Assembly (NCBI RefSeq): GCF_012184385.1
Contig: NZ_VSRL01000012.1
Span: 1-64,000, forward strand
Direction: 5' to 3'
DNA from: Lentzea indica
GTDB lineage: Bacteria > Actinomycetota > Actinomycetes > Mycobacteriales > Pseudonocardiaceae
DNA length: 64,000 nucleotides
Numbering within the stretch: the stretch's first letter is position 1; each line of letters opens with the position of its first letter. The position numbers and the translations under genes are program-made. This document shows, piece by piece, positions 23,623-33,511 of the stretch. The notes under the pieces are model-generated. The model was given only the letters and a program-made list of their open reading frames with translations. It was not told the origin of the DNA and searched no databases.

Positions 23623-24393
23623 ATGGCGAACGCACTGGGGGTGCCCAGCCCCGACAAGGCCGCGTACATGGACAACGTGGCCTCTTCCGCGGCCGAGTAC
23701 AAACAGCAACTGCTCGGCCTGCTTGAACTGAGGCCGGGCCTCACAGTTCTCGACCTGGGGTGCGGCCCCGGCGCCGACCTCGCGGCGATGGCCGACGCGG
23801 TGGCGCCGTCCGGTCGTGTGACCGGCGTCGACATCGACCCGCGGATGGTGGACACGGCGAACGAGCGGTTCCGCGACCACCCGCAGATCGAGATCCACCT
23901 CGCGGACGGCCACACGTTGCCGTTCGAGGACGCCACGTTCGACAGGGCGAGGATGGACCGCGCGCTGCAGCACGTCGCAGAGCCCGCCACCGTCCTGTCC
24001 GAACTCCTGCGCGTGCTCAAGCCGGGTGGCCTGCTGCGGATCGGCGAACCGGACTGGGACGCGCTGAGCGTCGACGGAGACCTGGAGATGAACAGGGCCT
24101 TCAACCGGTTCGTCTGCTCGACCATGGTCCGCAACGCCACGATCGGCCGTCAGCTTGCACGGCTGGCGCGCACCGCGGGCTTCGAGGTCGAGGGCGTCCG
24201 CACCGCCGCGCCGGTGTTCCGCGACTTCGCCGCAGCGGACGAGATCTTCGCCTTCACCCGCAACACGGAACGAGCGATCCGTGCGGGCGCCATCGACCGC
24301 GCGGACGGCGAACGGTGGCTGGCGGAACTGCGGACCGGCGATTTCCTGGCGGCACCGCTGATGTTCCTGCTGTCAGCCCGCAAACCGTTGTGA
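23623..24393 (+). CDS. Class I SAM-dependent methyltransferase
   Basis: 256 aa from ATG at 23623; a TTG directly at 23614 after the previous stop is an alternative. Motif I VLDLGCGPGADLAAMA lies at about 38-52 and binds S-adenosylmethionine. An acidic GVDIDPRMV, a D-G-H-T-L-P-F motif and LLRVLKPGGLLRIGEPDW follow, typical of the UbiE/Methyltransf_11 group. The substrate is not evident. It lies 9 bp after the preceding membrane protein and may be cotranscribed. Its 3' end overlaps the convergent gene by 21 bp. Confidence 0.85.
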   Translation: MANALGVPSPDKAAYMDNVASSAAEYKQQLLGLLELRPGLTVLDLGCGPGADLAAMADAVAPSGRVTGVDIDPRMVDTANERFRDHPQIEIHLADGHTLPFEDATFDRARMDRALQHVAEPATVLSELLRVLKPGGLLRIGEPDWDALSVDGDLEMNRAFNRFVCSTMVRNATIGRQLARLARTAGFEVEGVRTAAPVFRDFAAADEIFAFTRNTERAIRAGAIDRADGERWLAELRTGDFLAAPLMFLLSARKPL

Positions 24394-25254
24394 GGCAACG
24401 GCGCTGAACGACTCGACGGTACGGGCGAGGCTCTCCTCCCCGTGGCCCTGGTCAACCTGCAGGTCGACCATTGCCTTGAGCGAGTCGAGACCGGCGAAGG
24501 GCACACCCTGCACTTCAACGGCCCGCTGGAGCATGGCGAGCCCGGCCTGGTTCATGGCCAGGCTCGACTCACCGGCAGCGTAGCTTCCGCTGTCGATCTC
24601 CTCGGCGAACGTGGACAACGCCGGGTGCATGTCCGTCAGCCAGGACAACAACAACGGCGTGAGCTCGGTGGCGCTGATCCCGCCTGCCCTGGCAACTGCG
24701 GCGGCGTGCAGGAAGCCGCCGATCAGGCCGTACATGCCGGAGAGGATCGCCACGTCGAATCCGGAGGCACGACCGGCGTCCTCTCCCAGGAACGTGACCT
24801 TCCCGAGCAGTGCCAACTGCTTCTGCCACCGTTCGTGCACGGCGGAGGAACCGCTGTAGTTGATCGAGGATTCGGCGGTGCCGATCGTCTGCGGCACCGC
24901 GTACACGGCGCCGTGCAGGTACTCCGCCCCGTTGTCCTCCGCCCAGCGAGCCAGCTCCCGCGCCTCGTCGGGAGTGCCGGAGGTGAGGTTCACCAGCGCA
25001 CGTCCGCGCACGTCCACACCGCTCAGAACCTGTTGTGCCGCTTGGTGGTCGAGCACGACGAGGATCACGAGCTCACTGGCCTCGACCGCCTCCGCCACGG
25101 TCGAGGCCGCTGTCGCTCCGCTCGTGGCGAGATCGAAAACCTTTGCCGCAGAACGGTTCCACACCGTCGTCGGGTGGCCGCCCCGCAAGAACGTCTCCGC
25201 CAGCGCGCGTCCGAGGTTGCCGAGGCCGAGAACGGTGATCGCTTCAGATGTCAT
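24373..25254 (-). CDS. NADPH-dependent imine-reductase-like oxidoreductase
   Basis: 293 aa from ATG at 25254; a frame extension to 25281 is unlikely. Rossmann motif VLGLGNLGRALAETF at residues 8-22 and VWNRSAAK, which favours [34 protein letters not shown] is the distinctive imine reductase (IRED)/beta-hydroxyacid dehydrogenase segment. The C-terminal helical dimerisation domain is complete. It is divergent from an AraC/DJ-1-type regulator, the likely controller. Substrate unknown; glyoxylate-reductase-like activity is a less likely alternative. Confidence 0.82.
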   Translation of the reverse strand: MTSEAITVLGLGNLGRALAETFLRGGHPTTVWNRSAAKVFDLATSGATAASTVAEAVEASELVILVVLDHQAAQQVLSGVDVRGRALVNLTSGTPDEARELARWAEDNGAEYLHGAVYAVPQTIGTAESSINYSGSSAVHERWQKQLALLGKVTFLGEDAGRASGFDVAILSGMYGLIGGFLHAAAVARAGGISATELTPLLLSWLTDMHPALSTFAEEIDSGSYAAGESSLAMNQAGLAMLQRAVEVQGVPFAGLDSLKAMVDLQVDQGHGEESLARTVESFSAVASQRFAG

Positions 25255-25338
25255 GGGTCCAGCTTCGCCACCCGAGATCAACTCGACCAGTGACCGGAAT
25301 GACCCCGTTCACCAAATTCCTGCCATAGGCTGATCGTC

Positions 25339-26316
25339 ATGAGCACAGGCTCCGTCGCCCTGGTCGTGCCCGCCGACCTCGGTGTGATCGATCTGTACGA
25401 GCTGAGCATCCCCGCCGCCGTTTTCGGGACACCACAACCAGATCTGGCCGATCCCTGGTACGAGCTGCGACTGTGCAAGGTGGACACCCGCACCCGCGCC
25501 GCCCCCGGATTCACCCTGCACAGCGAGCACGGCCTCGACGACATCGTCACCGCCGGCACCGTCATCGTGCCCTGGGTTCCGGAAGAGGTGATCGAGGAGA
25601 ACGCCCCCGTGCCGCCCGACCTGGTCTCCGCGCTTCGCCGCGCTCATGAAGCGGGCGCGCGCATCGTGTCGCTGTGCGGCGGAGCCTTCGCGCTGGCCGA
25701 GGCCGGTCTGCTGGACGGACGCAGGGTCATCACGCACTGGATGTGCACCGCGCTGCTCGCCGAGCGCTACCCGAAGGTGCAGGTGGACGACTCGGCGCTC
25801 TACGTGGACGACGGTGACGTGCTGACCAGTGCCGGCATGACCGCCAGCCTGGACCTCTGCCTGCACCTCGTGCGTCGCGACCTGGGTGCGCATGTCGCCA
25901 ACCAGCTCGCCCGCCGGATGGTGGTGCCCGCGCACCGGCCCGGCAGCGGCAGCCAGTTCGTCGACCTCTCCGTCCCCGCGACCGACGAGCAGGGCCTGGT
26001 ACCGGTGCTGGACTGGGTCCGCGCCAGGCTCGACGAGCCCCTGACGATCGAGGACATGGCCAGACGCGCCGCCATGAGCCCACGCACCTTCTACCGGCGG
26101 CTCCACGCGGCCACCGGCACGACACCGCTCCAGTGGCTGCTCAACGAACGCCTCGCCCGAGCGCAGACCTTGCTGGAGTCCACCGGTCTCTCGGTGGAGA
26201 AGATCGCGGCACTGAGCGGGATCGGCACGGCGAACAACCTCCGGCACCACTTCCTGAAGCAGGTCGGGATCTCGCCCAGCGACTACCGGCAGTCCTTCCC
26301 CCGCCACCAGCGCTGA
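25339..26316 (+). CDS. GlxA/FtrA-type transcriptional regulator: DJ-1/PfpI domain plus AraC HTH
   Basis: 325 aa, ATG at 25339. Residues 1-180 form a DJ-1/PfpI (GATase-1-like) domain: VALVVPADLGVIDLYELSIP, then IVSLCGGAFALAEAGLLDGRR with the nucleophile-elbow Cys. Residues about 220-322 are the AraC double HTH: EDMARRAAMSPRTFYRRLHAATG and LLESTGLSVEKIAALSGIG, then FLKQVGISPSDYRQSF. Divergent from the imine-reductase-like gene with an 84-bp shared promoter region. Confidence 0.9.
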   Translation: MSTGSVALVVPADLGVIDLYELSIPAAVFGTPQPDLADPWYELRLCKVDTRTRAAPGFTLHSEHGLDDIVTAGTVIVPWVPEEVIEENAPVPPDLVSALRRAHEAGARIVSLCGGAFALAEAGLLDGRRVITHWMCTALLAERYPKVQVDDSALYVDDGDVLTSAGMTASLDLCLHLVRRDLGAHVANQLARRMVVPAHRPGSGSQFVDLSVPATDEQGLVPVLDWVRARLDEPLTIEDMARRAAMSPRTFYRRLHAATGTTPLQWLLNERLARAQTLLESTGLSVEKIAALSGIGTANNLRHHFLKQVGISPSDYRQSFPRHQR

Positions 26317-26324
26317 GACAGCAG

Positions 26325-26352
26325 AAAGGCCCCCGGCGAACCGGAGGCCTTT
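26325..26352. terminator. Bidirectional terminator between the AraC-type gene and rplA
   Basis: AAAGGCC...GGCCTTT with an inner CCGG/CCGG stem. It serves two convergent genes, 8 bp after one stop and 26 bp after the other. Confidence 0.8.
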
Positions 26353-26377
26353 CAGGAGCTAGCTAGAACCGGGAGGC

Positions 26378-27088
26378 TCAGGCCTCGTCCACCAGCAGGT
26401 TGCGGGTGCGGTTCGGGTCGACCGGGATGCCAGGGCCCATCGTCGTGGAGACGGTGACCTTCTTGACGTACCGGCCCTTGGCCGCGGACGGCTTGGCGCG
26501 GAGCACCTCGTCCAGCGCGGCGGCGTAGTTCTCGACCAGCTTCTCGGAGTCGAACGACACCTTGCCGATGACGAAGTGCAGGTTGGCCTGCTTGTCAACG
26601 CGGAAGTTGATCTTTCCGCCCTTGATGTCGTTCACGGCCTTGGCGACCTCGGGGGTCACGGTGCCGGTCTTGGGGTTCGGCATCAGGCCACGCGGGCCCA
26701 GGATGCGGGCGATGCGGCCGACCTTCGCCATCTGGTCGGGGGTCGCGATCGCGGCGTCGAAGTCGAGCCAGCCACCCTGGATGCGCTCGATCAGGTCCTC
26801 GGAGCCAACGGCGTCCGCACCGGCGGCCTCGGCCTCAGCGGCCTTGTCACCGGTTGCGAAGACGATCACGCGGGCGGTCTTGCCCGTACCGTGCGGCAGG
26901 TTCACGGTGCCGCGGACCATCTGGTCGGCCTTGCGAGGGTCGACGCCGAGGCGGATAGCGACCTCGACGGTGGCGTCCAGCTTCACCTTGGACGTTTCCT
27001 TGGCGAGCTTGGCGGCCTCCAGCGGCGAGTACAGCCGCTCCCGGTCCACCAGCTCGGCGGCGGCCTTGTAGGCCTTGCTGCGCTTCAT
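26378..27088 (-). CDS. rplA: 50S ribosomal protein L1
   Basis: 236 aa, ATG at 27088. Family landmarks: [30 protein letters not shown] near the N-terminus, [16 protein letters not shown] in the second domain, and [12 protein letters not shown] near the end. L1 forms the mobile stalk that helps release deacylated tRNA, and it often represses the rplKA mRNA. Follows rplK after 77 bp with no terminator between. Confidence 0.97.
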   Translation of the reverse strand: MKRSKAYKAAAELVDRERLYSPLEAAKLAKETSKVKLDATVEVAIRLGVDPRKADQMVRGTVNLPHGTGKTARVIVFATGDKAAEAEAAGADAVGSEDLIERIQGGWLDFDAAIATPDQMAKVGRIARILGPRGLMPNPKTGTVTPEVAKAVNDIKGGKINFRVDKQANLHFVIGKVSFDSEKLVENYAAALDEVLRAKPSAAKGRYVKKVTVSTTMGPGIPVDPNRTRNLLVDEA

Positions 27089-27165
27089 AACTCTGTTCCT
27101 TACCGTGGATCAGTTCGTGGTGAATGAGCCGCGCTCGGCTCTCCCACGCTTGCTAAAGGGTGTGA

Positions 27166-27600
27166 TCAGCCTTCGACCGTGATGCCCATGGAACGGGCGG
27201 TGCCGGCGATGATCTTCGCGGCCTGGTCGACGTCGTTCGCGTTCAGGTCGACCATCTTGACCGTGGCGATCTGGCGCACCTGCTCCATGGTCACCTTGGC
27301 GACCTTGACGCGGTGCGGCTCGCCCGAGCCCTTGTCGACACCAGCGGCGGCGAGCAGAAGGCGCGCGGCCGGCGGGGTCTTGAGCTTGAAGTCGAACGAA
27401 CGGTCCTCGTACACGGAGATCTCAACCGGCACGACCTGACCGCGCTGCGACTCGGTCGCGGCGTTGTAGGCCTTGCAGAACTCCATGATGTTGACGCCGT
27501 GCTGACCAAGCGCGGGACCAACGGGCGGCGCCGGGTTGGCGGCACCAGCCTTGATCTGCAGCTTGATGATCGCTGACAGCTTCTTCTTCTTGGGTGGCAT
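27166..27600 (-). CDS. rplK: 50S ribosomal protein L11
   Basis: 144 aa, ATG at 27600. The N-terminal domain has [20 protein letters not shown], with the proline-rich strand and helix where thiopeptides bind against the 23S GTPase centre. The C-terminal rRNA-binding domain has [23 protein letters not shown]. Second cistron group after nusG, 83 bp downstream. Confidence 0.97.
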
Positions 27601-27683
27601 TGTCCGTACTTCCTGTTATTGCGGTGTCCGCGCGCGGCCCTGCCAGCCGCAGCGTGGCCGATCGACCTCCCGAGGGGAGATCG

Positions 27684-28947
<1,264 letters not shown>

Positions 28948-28982
28948 GCCGTCCTCCACTCCACCCATGACGCTTCGAAAAG

Positions 28983-29055
<73 letters not shown>

Positions 29056-29093
29056 TTGGGACCCACGAGAGACCCCCTGGCTACAAAGTCGGA

Positions 29094-29124
29094 AGTGTAC
29101 GTCAGCCTCGCCCGTCCACTCCAA
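29094..29124 (-). promoter_or_regulatory. Candidate promoter of tRNA-Trp-secE-nusG
   Basis: Minus strand TTGGAG (29124-29119) and TACACT (29099-29094), 19 bp apart, about 40 bp before the tRNA. The remaining 170 bp up to hadB show no gene. Confidence 0.45.
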
Positions 29125-29293
29125 CCAGACCGCTCATGCATTCACCGAGCGGCCTGTCGCACAGCCTACCCACACGGGAGCCGAGAACACGAATCAGGGT
29201 CGGGCAACCGCACCCCGACCCGGCCGCAAATCTCCCGTGAGCACTGCAAACACCACCGGGCACAGTTGCCCGGCGGTGTGCTTAATCACATGA

Positions 29294-29701
29294 TCACCCG
29301 ACGCGCACGCGGGCGAACGCGCCCGTCAACACCGACTTGCCGTCAAAAGCCGCGTTGATGTTGACCTTCACAGTTCCGTCTTCGAAGTCCTTGGTGACCT
29401 TCGCGGTCACCTCGACCAGCGCGCCCTCGTCGTCGTTGGGCACCACGACCGGCCGGCCGAACCGGCAGCCGTACTCGACGATCGCGCCGGGGTCGCCGAT
29501 CCACTCCGCGACGATCCGCGAGGCCACGGCCATGGTCAGCATGCCGTGCGCGATCACGTCCGGGAGGCCGACGTCCTTCGCGGTCTTCTCGTTCCAGTGG
29601 ATGGGGTTGAAGTCCAGCGAGGCGCCCGCGTAGCGCACCAGGTCGTCGCGCTTGAGGCGCACCGACAACGCCGGCAGCTCCGTGCCGATTTCCACGCTCA
29701 C
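29294..29701 (-). CDS. hadB: MaoC-family dehydratase subunit, HadB-like
   Basis: 135 aa. GTG at 29701 overlaps the hadA stop (GTGA). Carries the hydratase-2 catalytic motif: D30-F-N-P-I-H35 in a hot-dog fold, followed by GLPDVIAHGMLTMAVASR. HadB is the catalytic half of the HadAB (3R)-hydroxyacyl-ACP dehydratase of the elongation FAS-II in mycobacteria. No hadC lies downstream, so this looks like the short non-mycolate version. Pairing with the product of the overlapping hadA is expected. Confidence 0.88.
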   Translation of the reverse strand: MSVEIGTELPALSVRLKRDDLVRYAGASLDFNPIHWNEKTAKDVGLPDVIAHGMLTMAVASRIVAEWIGDPGAIVEYGCRFGRPVVVPNDDEGALVEVTAKVTKDFEDGTVKVNINAAFDGKSVLTGAFARVRVG

Positions 29702-30147
29702 GCGTCCTCTCCCCTCACGACCAGCATCGACTTGGCGGTGGTGACGGGCTCGCCGTCCACCGTGCTGATCTCGGTCCGCACGGTCACCATGTCGTTGCCC
29801 ATGCGGGACGTGATGGCGTCGATGTGCGCCACACACACGAGCTGGTCGCCCGCGGTGATGGGCCGGTGGTGCGTGAAGTTCTGGTCGCCGTGCACAACGC
29901 GGCTGTAGTCGAGCTCCAGCTCCGGGTCGAACATGACCGTCTCGTTCGTCTTCATCGACACCACGATCGCGAACGTCGGCGGTGCGATGACGTCCCTGTG
30001 CCCCAGCGCCTTCGCGGCTTCGGTGTCGCGGTAGGCCGGGCTGGTCGCGCCAATGGCGTCGGCGAACTCGCGGATCTTCTCGCGGCTCACGTCGTACGGC
30101 TGCGACGGCGGATAACTACGTCCGGTGAAGGCGGGGTCGAGAGGCAC
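29698..30147 (-). CDS. hadA: MaoC-family dehydratase subunit, HadA-like
   Basis: 149 aa, GTG at 30147. The N-terminal half-domain reads VSREKIREFADAIGATSPAYRD and ALGHRDVIAPPTFAIVVS, the non-catalytic/stabilising FAS1-like MaoC partner. The C-terminal strands include HHRPITAGDQLVCVAHIDAI. A TATAGG box ends 9 bp before the GTG, so the message may be leaderless. In Mycobacterium the order rpmG-hadA-hadB-hadC-tRNA-Trp is the same apart from hadC. Confidence 0.88.
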   Translation of the reverse strand: MPLDPAFTGRSYPPSQPYDVSREKIREFADAIGATSPAYRDTEAAKALGHRDVIAPPTFAIVVSMKTNETVMFDPELELDYSRVVHGDQNFTHHRPITAGDQLVCVAHIDAITSRMGNDMVTVRTEISTVDGEPVTTAKSMLVVRGEDA

Positions 30148-30155
30148 CTGAGCAG

Positions 30156-30161
30156 CCTATA
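30156..30161 (-). promoter_or_regulatory. Candidate -10 box for (near-)leaderless hadA
   Basis: TATAGG on the minus strand is followed by CTGCTCAG and then the GTG start. There is no Shine-Dalgarno sequence before the GTG. The -35 region is weak. Confidence 0.35.
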
Positions 30162-30173
30162 CGCCCTCACATG

Positions 30174-30211
30174 CGACGAGGCCCGCCCCTTATCCGGGAC
30201 GGGCCTCGTCG
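30174..30211 (-). terminator. rpmG terminator hairpin
   Basis: A perfect 12-bp stem CGACGAGGCCCG/CGGGCCTCGTCG starts 17 bp after the rpmG stop and precedes hadA. Confidence 0.8.
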
Positions 30212-30227
30212 AAGATTCGCTACGCGC

Positions 30228-30392
30228 TCAGCGGGTTTCCTTGTGCGCGCGGTGCGTCTTGCAGTTCGGGCAGAACTTCTTGATCTCCAGGCGGTCCGGG
30301 TCGTTGCGCCGGTTCTTCCTGGTGATGTAGTTCCGGTGCTTGCACTCCTCGCACGCGAGGGTGATCTTCGGGCGTACGTCGGTTGCAGCCAC
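30228..30392 (-). CDS. rpmG: 50S ribosomal protein L33
   Basis: 54 aa from GTG at 30392 with AAGGA upstream. It begins [20 protein letters not shown] and contains [20 protein letters not shown], then [14 protein letters not shown]. Two CxxC pairs (CEEC and CPNC) make it the zinc-binding (C+) form. Located between tRNA-Met and hadA as in other actinobacteria. Confidence 0.93.
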   Translation of the reverse strand: MAATDVRPKITLACEECKHRNYITRKNRRNDPDRLEIKKFCPNCKTHRAHKETR

Positions 30393-30480
30393 GGTCCTTG
30401 CCTTCCTGAGAGCACACTTGCCCCGGCCTCGAAAGAGGCGGCCCGGTGCGGGCTTACCGCCCGGCGGGGATCTTGCTGAG

Positions 30481-30553
30481 TAGCGGTGGCCGGACTTGAA
30501 CCGGCGACACAGCGATTATGAGCCGCTTGCTCTACCAACTGAGCTACACCGCT
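30481..30553 (-). tRNA. tRNA-Met (CAT)
   Basis: 73 nt, acceptor AGCGGTG/CACCGCT with discriminator A, D-arm AGCTCAGTTGGTAGAGC, anticodon CAT in CTCATAA, T-arm GGTTCAAGTCC. The A1-T72 type acceptor pair and lack of three G-C pairs in the anticodon stem suggest elongator rather than initiator. Confidence 0.95.
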
Positions 30554-30598
30554 TTACACAACTACAGCCGCAGCGCTCAGCACTGCGGCCAGTAGTGG

Positions 30599-30671
30599 AG
30601 CCCCTTTACGGAATCGAACCGTAGACCTTCTCCTTACCATGGAGACGCTCTGCCGACTGAGCTAAAGGGGC
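30599..30671 (-). tRNA. tRNA-Thr (GGT)
   Basis: 73 nt, acceptor GCCCCTT/AAGGGGC, anticodon stem TCTCC/GGAGA around ATGGTAA (anticodon GGT), T-arm GGTTCGATTCC. 45 bp before tRNA-Met, probably one transcript. Confidence 0.96.
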
Positions 30672-30744
30672 TTGCTCTTCGTTCTTGCCGAGCGAGGAGA
30701 ACTCTACAACACCGCGCTACCAAGAACGAAATCCGGGGGTGCCT

Positions 30745-33351
30745 CTAGTGCACCAGCGTGAGCACCGTCTCATCGCGAGCACCCCTGACCTGCACAGTTC
30801 GCGCCCGCAACCACGCCTCGAAGCGATCTTCGGAGAGCGGCCGCGAGATCAGGTAGCCCTGCGCCACATCGCATCCCATCCCGACCAACTGGTCGCGCGC
30901 GGCGTCGTCCTCGACGCCCTCCGCGACGACCACGAGGCCGAGCGAGTGCCCGAGCTCCACGATCGACCGGACCACGGCCATGTCACCGAGATCCGTGCCC
31001 ATCCCGAGCACGAACGACTTGTCGATCTTCACCTCGTCCACCGGCAGCTGCCGCAGGTACGCCAGTGACGAGTAGCCGGTGCCGAAGTCGTCGACCGCCA
31101 GCACGACGCCGATCGCGTGCAGGCGCCGCAGCACCGGCAGGGCGCGCTCAGGATCGGCCATGACGCCGGACTCGGTGAGCTCGAAGGTCAGCAGCCCCGA
31201 CGGCACGTCGTGGCGCTCCAAGGCCGCCGACACGCGGTTGGGGAAGTCCTCGTCGCCCAGCGTCCGCACGGACAGGTTCACCGCGATGGACATCCGCAGC
31301 CCGCGGTCGAGCCAGCGGCGCACGCGTTCCAAGGCCCTGTCCATCACGAAGTCCGTCAGCACGTCCACGAGACCGGTGGCCTCGACGGCGGGCACGAACT
31401 CGTCGGGGTCGACGCGGCCGAACTCCGGATGTGTCCAGCGCACCAACGCTTCCGCGCCCACGACCTGACGTGACGGCAGCGCCACCTTCGGCTGGTAGTG
31501 CACGGAGATCTGGCCGGTCTCGACGGCCTGACGGAACTGCGTCACGAGCTGGAAGCGGCGCAGGAAGAGATGGCCCATGCTCGGCGCGTAGGCCTTCACG
31601 GGCGTGCCTTCCGACGTCGCGCGAACGGCGACGTCTGCCCGCTGCAGCAACGCGTCGGGGTCCGGGTCCTCGGTCTCGGAGTCCGCCTTGGACGCGTAAC
31701 CCACGACCGCGGAAGCCTCGACGGTGAGCCGGTCGACGGGATACGGCACGGAAAGGCCGGTGCGCAGCCGTTCCGCTGTCTCGTGCGCCGTGGCAGCGCG
31801 CGAGTCGTCGAGGTACGCGGCGAACGCGCCACCCTCCAACCGCGCCAGTGGCACGTCGGCACCGAGAGCGTCACGCAGCCGGCGACCGGCCGCGACGACC
31901 ATCCGATTTCCCCAGGCCTGGCCCAGCGCATCGGAGACCGTCGACAGGATGTCGAGGTCGATTCGCAGCACCACTCCCTTCTGGGAGTCGCGCAACGGCT
32001 CAGCGCACGCCTCGCGGAAGCCGGGCCGGTTCAGCAGTCCGGTCAGCGGGTCGTGATAGGCGTCGTGACGCAGACGAGCCAGCAGGCGGCGGTTGTCCAC
32101 GGCCGTCGCGAGGTGCGAGGCCAGGGTGCGCAGCAGCTGGATGTCAGCCTTGCCGAAACCGCGCCAGCGGGACAACCGGTCGTGCGCCTCGACGGCGCCG
32201 AGCAGCTGGGTCGCGCCGCGCAACGGGACGACCAGCGCCTCCTGCGCGTCGCGGCGCAACAGGGCCTCGGTGACGTCCTCGGTCGCGTCGGCCACGCGGT
32301 AGTAACGGACGTGCGTGCCGGGCAGCTGCAGAACCGGGTCCTCGCGCACGGCCCGCGGGTCGGTCGCGGTCATCTCGTCGGGCAGCGGTTCGCCGGCGAC
32401 GAGGGTGATCATGGCTTCCTGCGGGTCGGTGCGCAGGCGCAGCACGACCCGGTTGGCGTTGAGCTGCTCGCGGATGCGTTCCGCGATGAGCTGCCACTCG
32501 TCCTCTTCGACGCCCGTCGTGAGGTCGTCGTCGGGCTGGCGCGGACCGGTGCCGTGCTGTCCCGACCTCGCGACACGGAGGCTGACCTCGCTCAACGCCT
32601 CCAGGTCGCGCTGTTCGCGCAGCAGCCCGGAGTAGGCGAGGTAGGTGGCCACGATGCCCGCGAGCACCAGGATGATCAGGACGCCGCCCCACTCGGTGGT
32701 GGCGACGATCTGGTAGCCGACGAGACCGGCGGACGTGTTCAGCAACGCGACCACGAGCGTCTGCAGCACAAGACGGACGCTGTTGCCGACGCGCATCGAC
32801 TTGCCCATGAGCCGCAACGCGCAAAGGCCCAGCACGCTCGCGAGCAGCGGCACGGTGATCGTGCCGATGAACGCTCCCGCCCAGAACGGCCCGCCCGCAC
32901 CGATCATCCTGTTCACGGCCTCGGCGGCCGCGAACGCCACGGAGATCTCCATGAACATGAGGCCCGCGTTGTACACGGCGCGGTCCAGGATCCGCCTGCC
33001 GAGCAACGTGCCCACGCCGGCGACCACGTGCGCGGCGAGCACGATCTCGAACGGGGCCACCAAGAGCCCCAGCACCAGCGGGATCTCGGTGAAGGAGATC
33101 GTCCACGCGACGCCGCTGCGGACGTCGACGTTGATCGCGAGCTGCTCCGCCAGCAAGAAGCCGACGACGAGCAGTGGGCCGATCCAGAAGAGGGAGGTGT
33201 TCTCCTTCTCCGGTAGCCAGGCCGCGACCATGCCCGCGCAGACGACGCCGGCCACCAGGAGAGTGATGGCGAACGCGCTGAACGCGCGGTTGGTCGACTT
33301 GGCCGACCAGGCGGCCGAGTCCGACACGGGGGCCGACGCTCGGTCGGACAT
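30745..33351 (-). CDS. Membrane c-di-GMP phosphodiesterase with degenerate GGDEF (MASE-like-GAF-GGDEF-EAL)
   Basis: 868 aa, ATG at 33351 with GAGGAGG upstream. Residues about 25-240 hold seven to eight hydrophobic helices. A GAF-like domain spans about 285-420, a GGDEF domain about 428-590 and an EAL domain about 597-850. The GGDEF active site reads EGGAF (506-510) instead of GGDEF/GGEEF, so cyclase activity is unlikely. The EAL site is intact: EAL 634-636, N692, ELTE 724-727, DDFGTG 754-759, KIDK 775-778 and E811. It therefore probably hydrolyses c-di-GMP, with the GGDEF domain as a possible GTP sensor. Monocistronic. Confidence 0.93.
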   Translation of the reverse strand: MSDRASAPVSDSAAWSAKSTNRAFSAFAITLLVAGVVCAGMVAAWLPEKENTSLFWIGPLLVVGFLLAEQLAINVDVRSGVAWTISFTEIPLVLGLLVAPFEIVLAAHVVAGVGTLLGRRILDRAVYNAGLMFMEISVAFAAAEAVNRMIGAGGPFWAGAFIGTITVPLLASVLGLCALRLMGKSMRVGNSVRLVLQTLVVALLNTSAGLVGYQIVATTEWGGVLIILVLAGIVATYLAYSGLLREQRDLEALSEVSLRVARSGQHGTGPRQPDDDLTTGVEEDEWQLIAERIREQLNANRVVLRLRTDPQEAMITLVAGEPLPDEMTATDPRAVREDPVLQLPGTHVRYYRVADATEDVTEALLRRDAQEALVVPLRGATQLLGAVEAHDRLSRWRGFGKADIQLLRTLASHLATAVDNRRLLARLRHDAYHDPLTGLLNRPGFREACAEPLRDSQKGVVLRIDLDILSTVSDALGQAWGNRMVVAAGRRLRDALGADVPLARLEGGAFAAYLDDSRAATAHETAERLRTGLSVPYPVDRLTVEASAVVGYASKADSETEDPDPDALLQRADVAVRATSEGTPVKAYAPSMGHLFLRRFQLVTQFRQAVETGQISVHYQPKVALPSRQVVGAEALVRWTHPEFGRVDPDEFVPAVEATGLVDVLTDFVMDRALERVRRWLDRGLRMSIAVNLSVRTLGDEDFPNRVSAALERHDVPSGLLTFELTESGVMADPERALPVLRRLHAIGVVLAVDDFGTGYSSLAYLRQLPVDEVKIDKSFVLGMGTDLGDMAVVRSIVELGHSLGLVVVAEGVEDDAARDQLVGMGCDVAQGYLISRPLSEDRFEAWLRARTVQVRGARDETVLTLVH

Positions 33352-33398
33352 CCAGCCTCCTCGTCGGCCTGGGGTGAGGGGGACCTCTAGGCGTGACT

Positions 33399-33431
33399 GA
33401 GGGGTCCCGCACTTGGCGATCAGGACCCCTC
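33399..33431 (-). repeat. 9-bp perfect inverted repeat upstream of the EAL gene
   Basis: GAGGGGTCC (33399-33407) and GGACCCCTC (33423-33431) are separated by 15 nt and lie 48-80 bp before the start codon. It could be an operator or a hairpin in the 5' leader; it lacks a T-run. Confidence 0.45.
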
Positions 33432-33511
33432 CAGGGGCACCAATGTACCCCGCTCGGGGGACGAAATGGCAGGTCGAGCACCCCTAGTGACGTCGATTCA
33501 CCCAGACGTGG

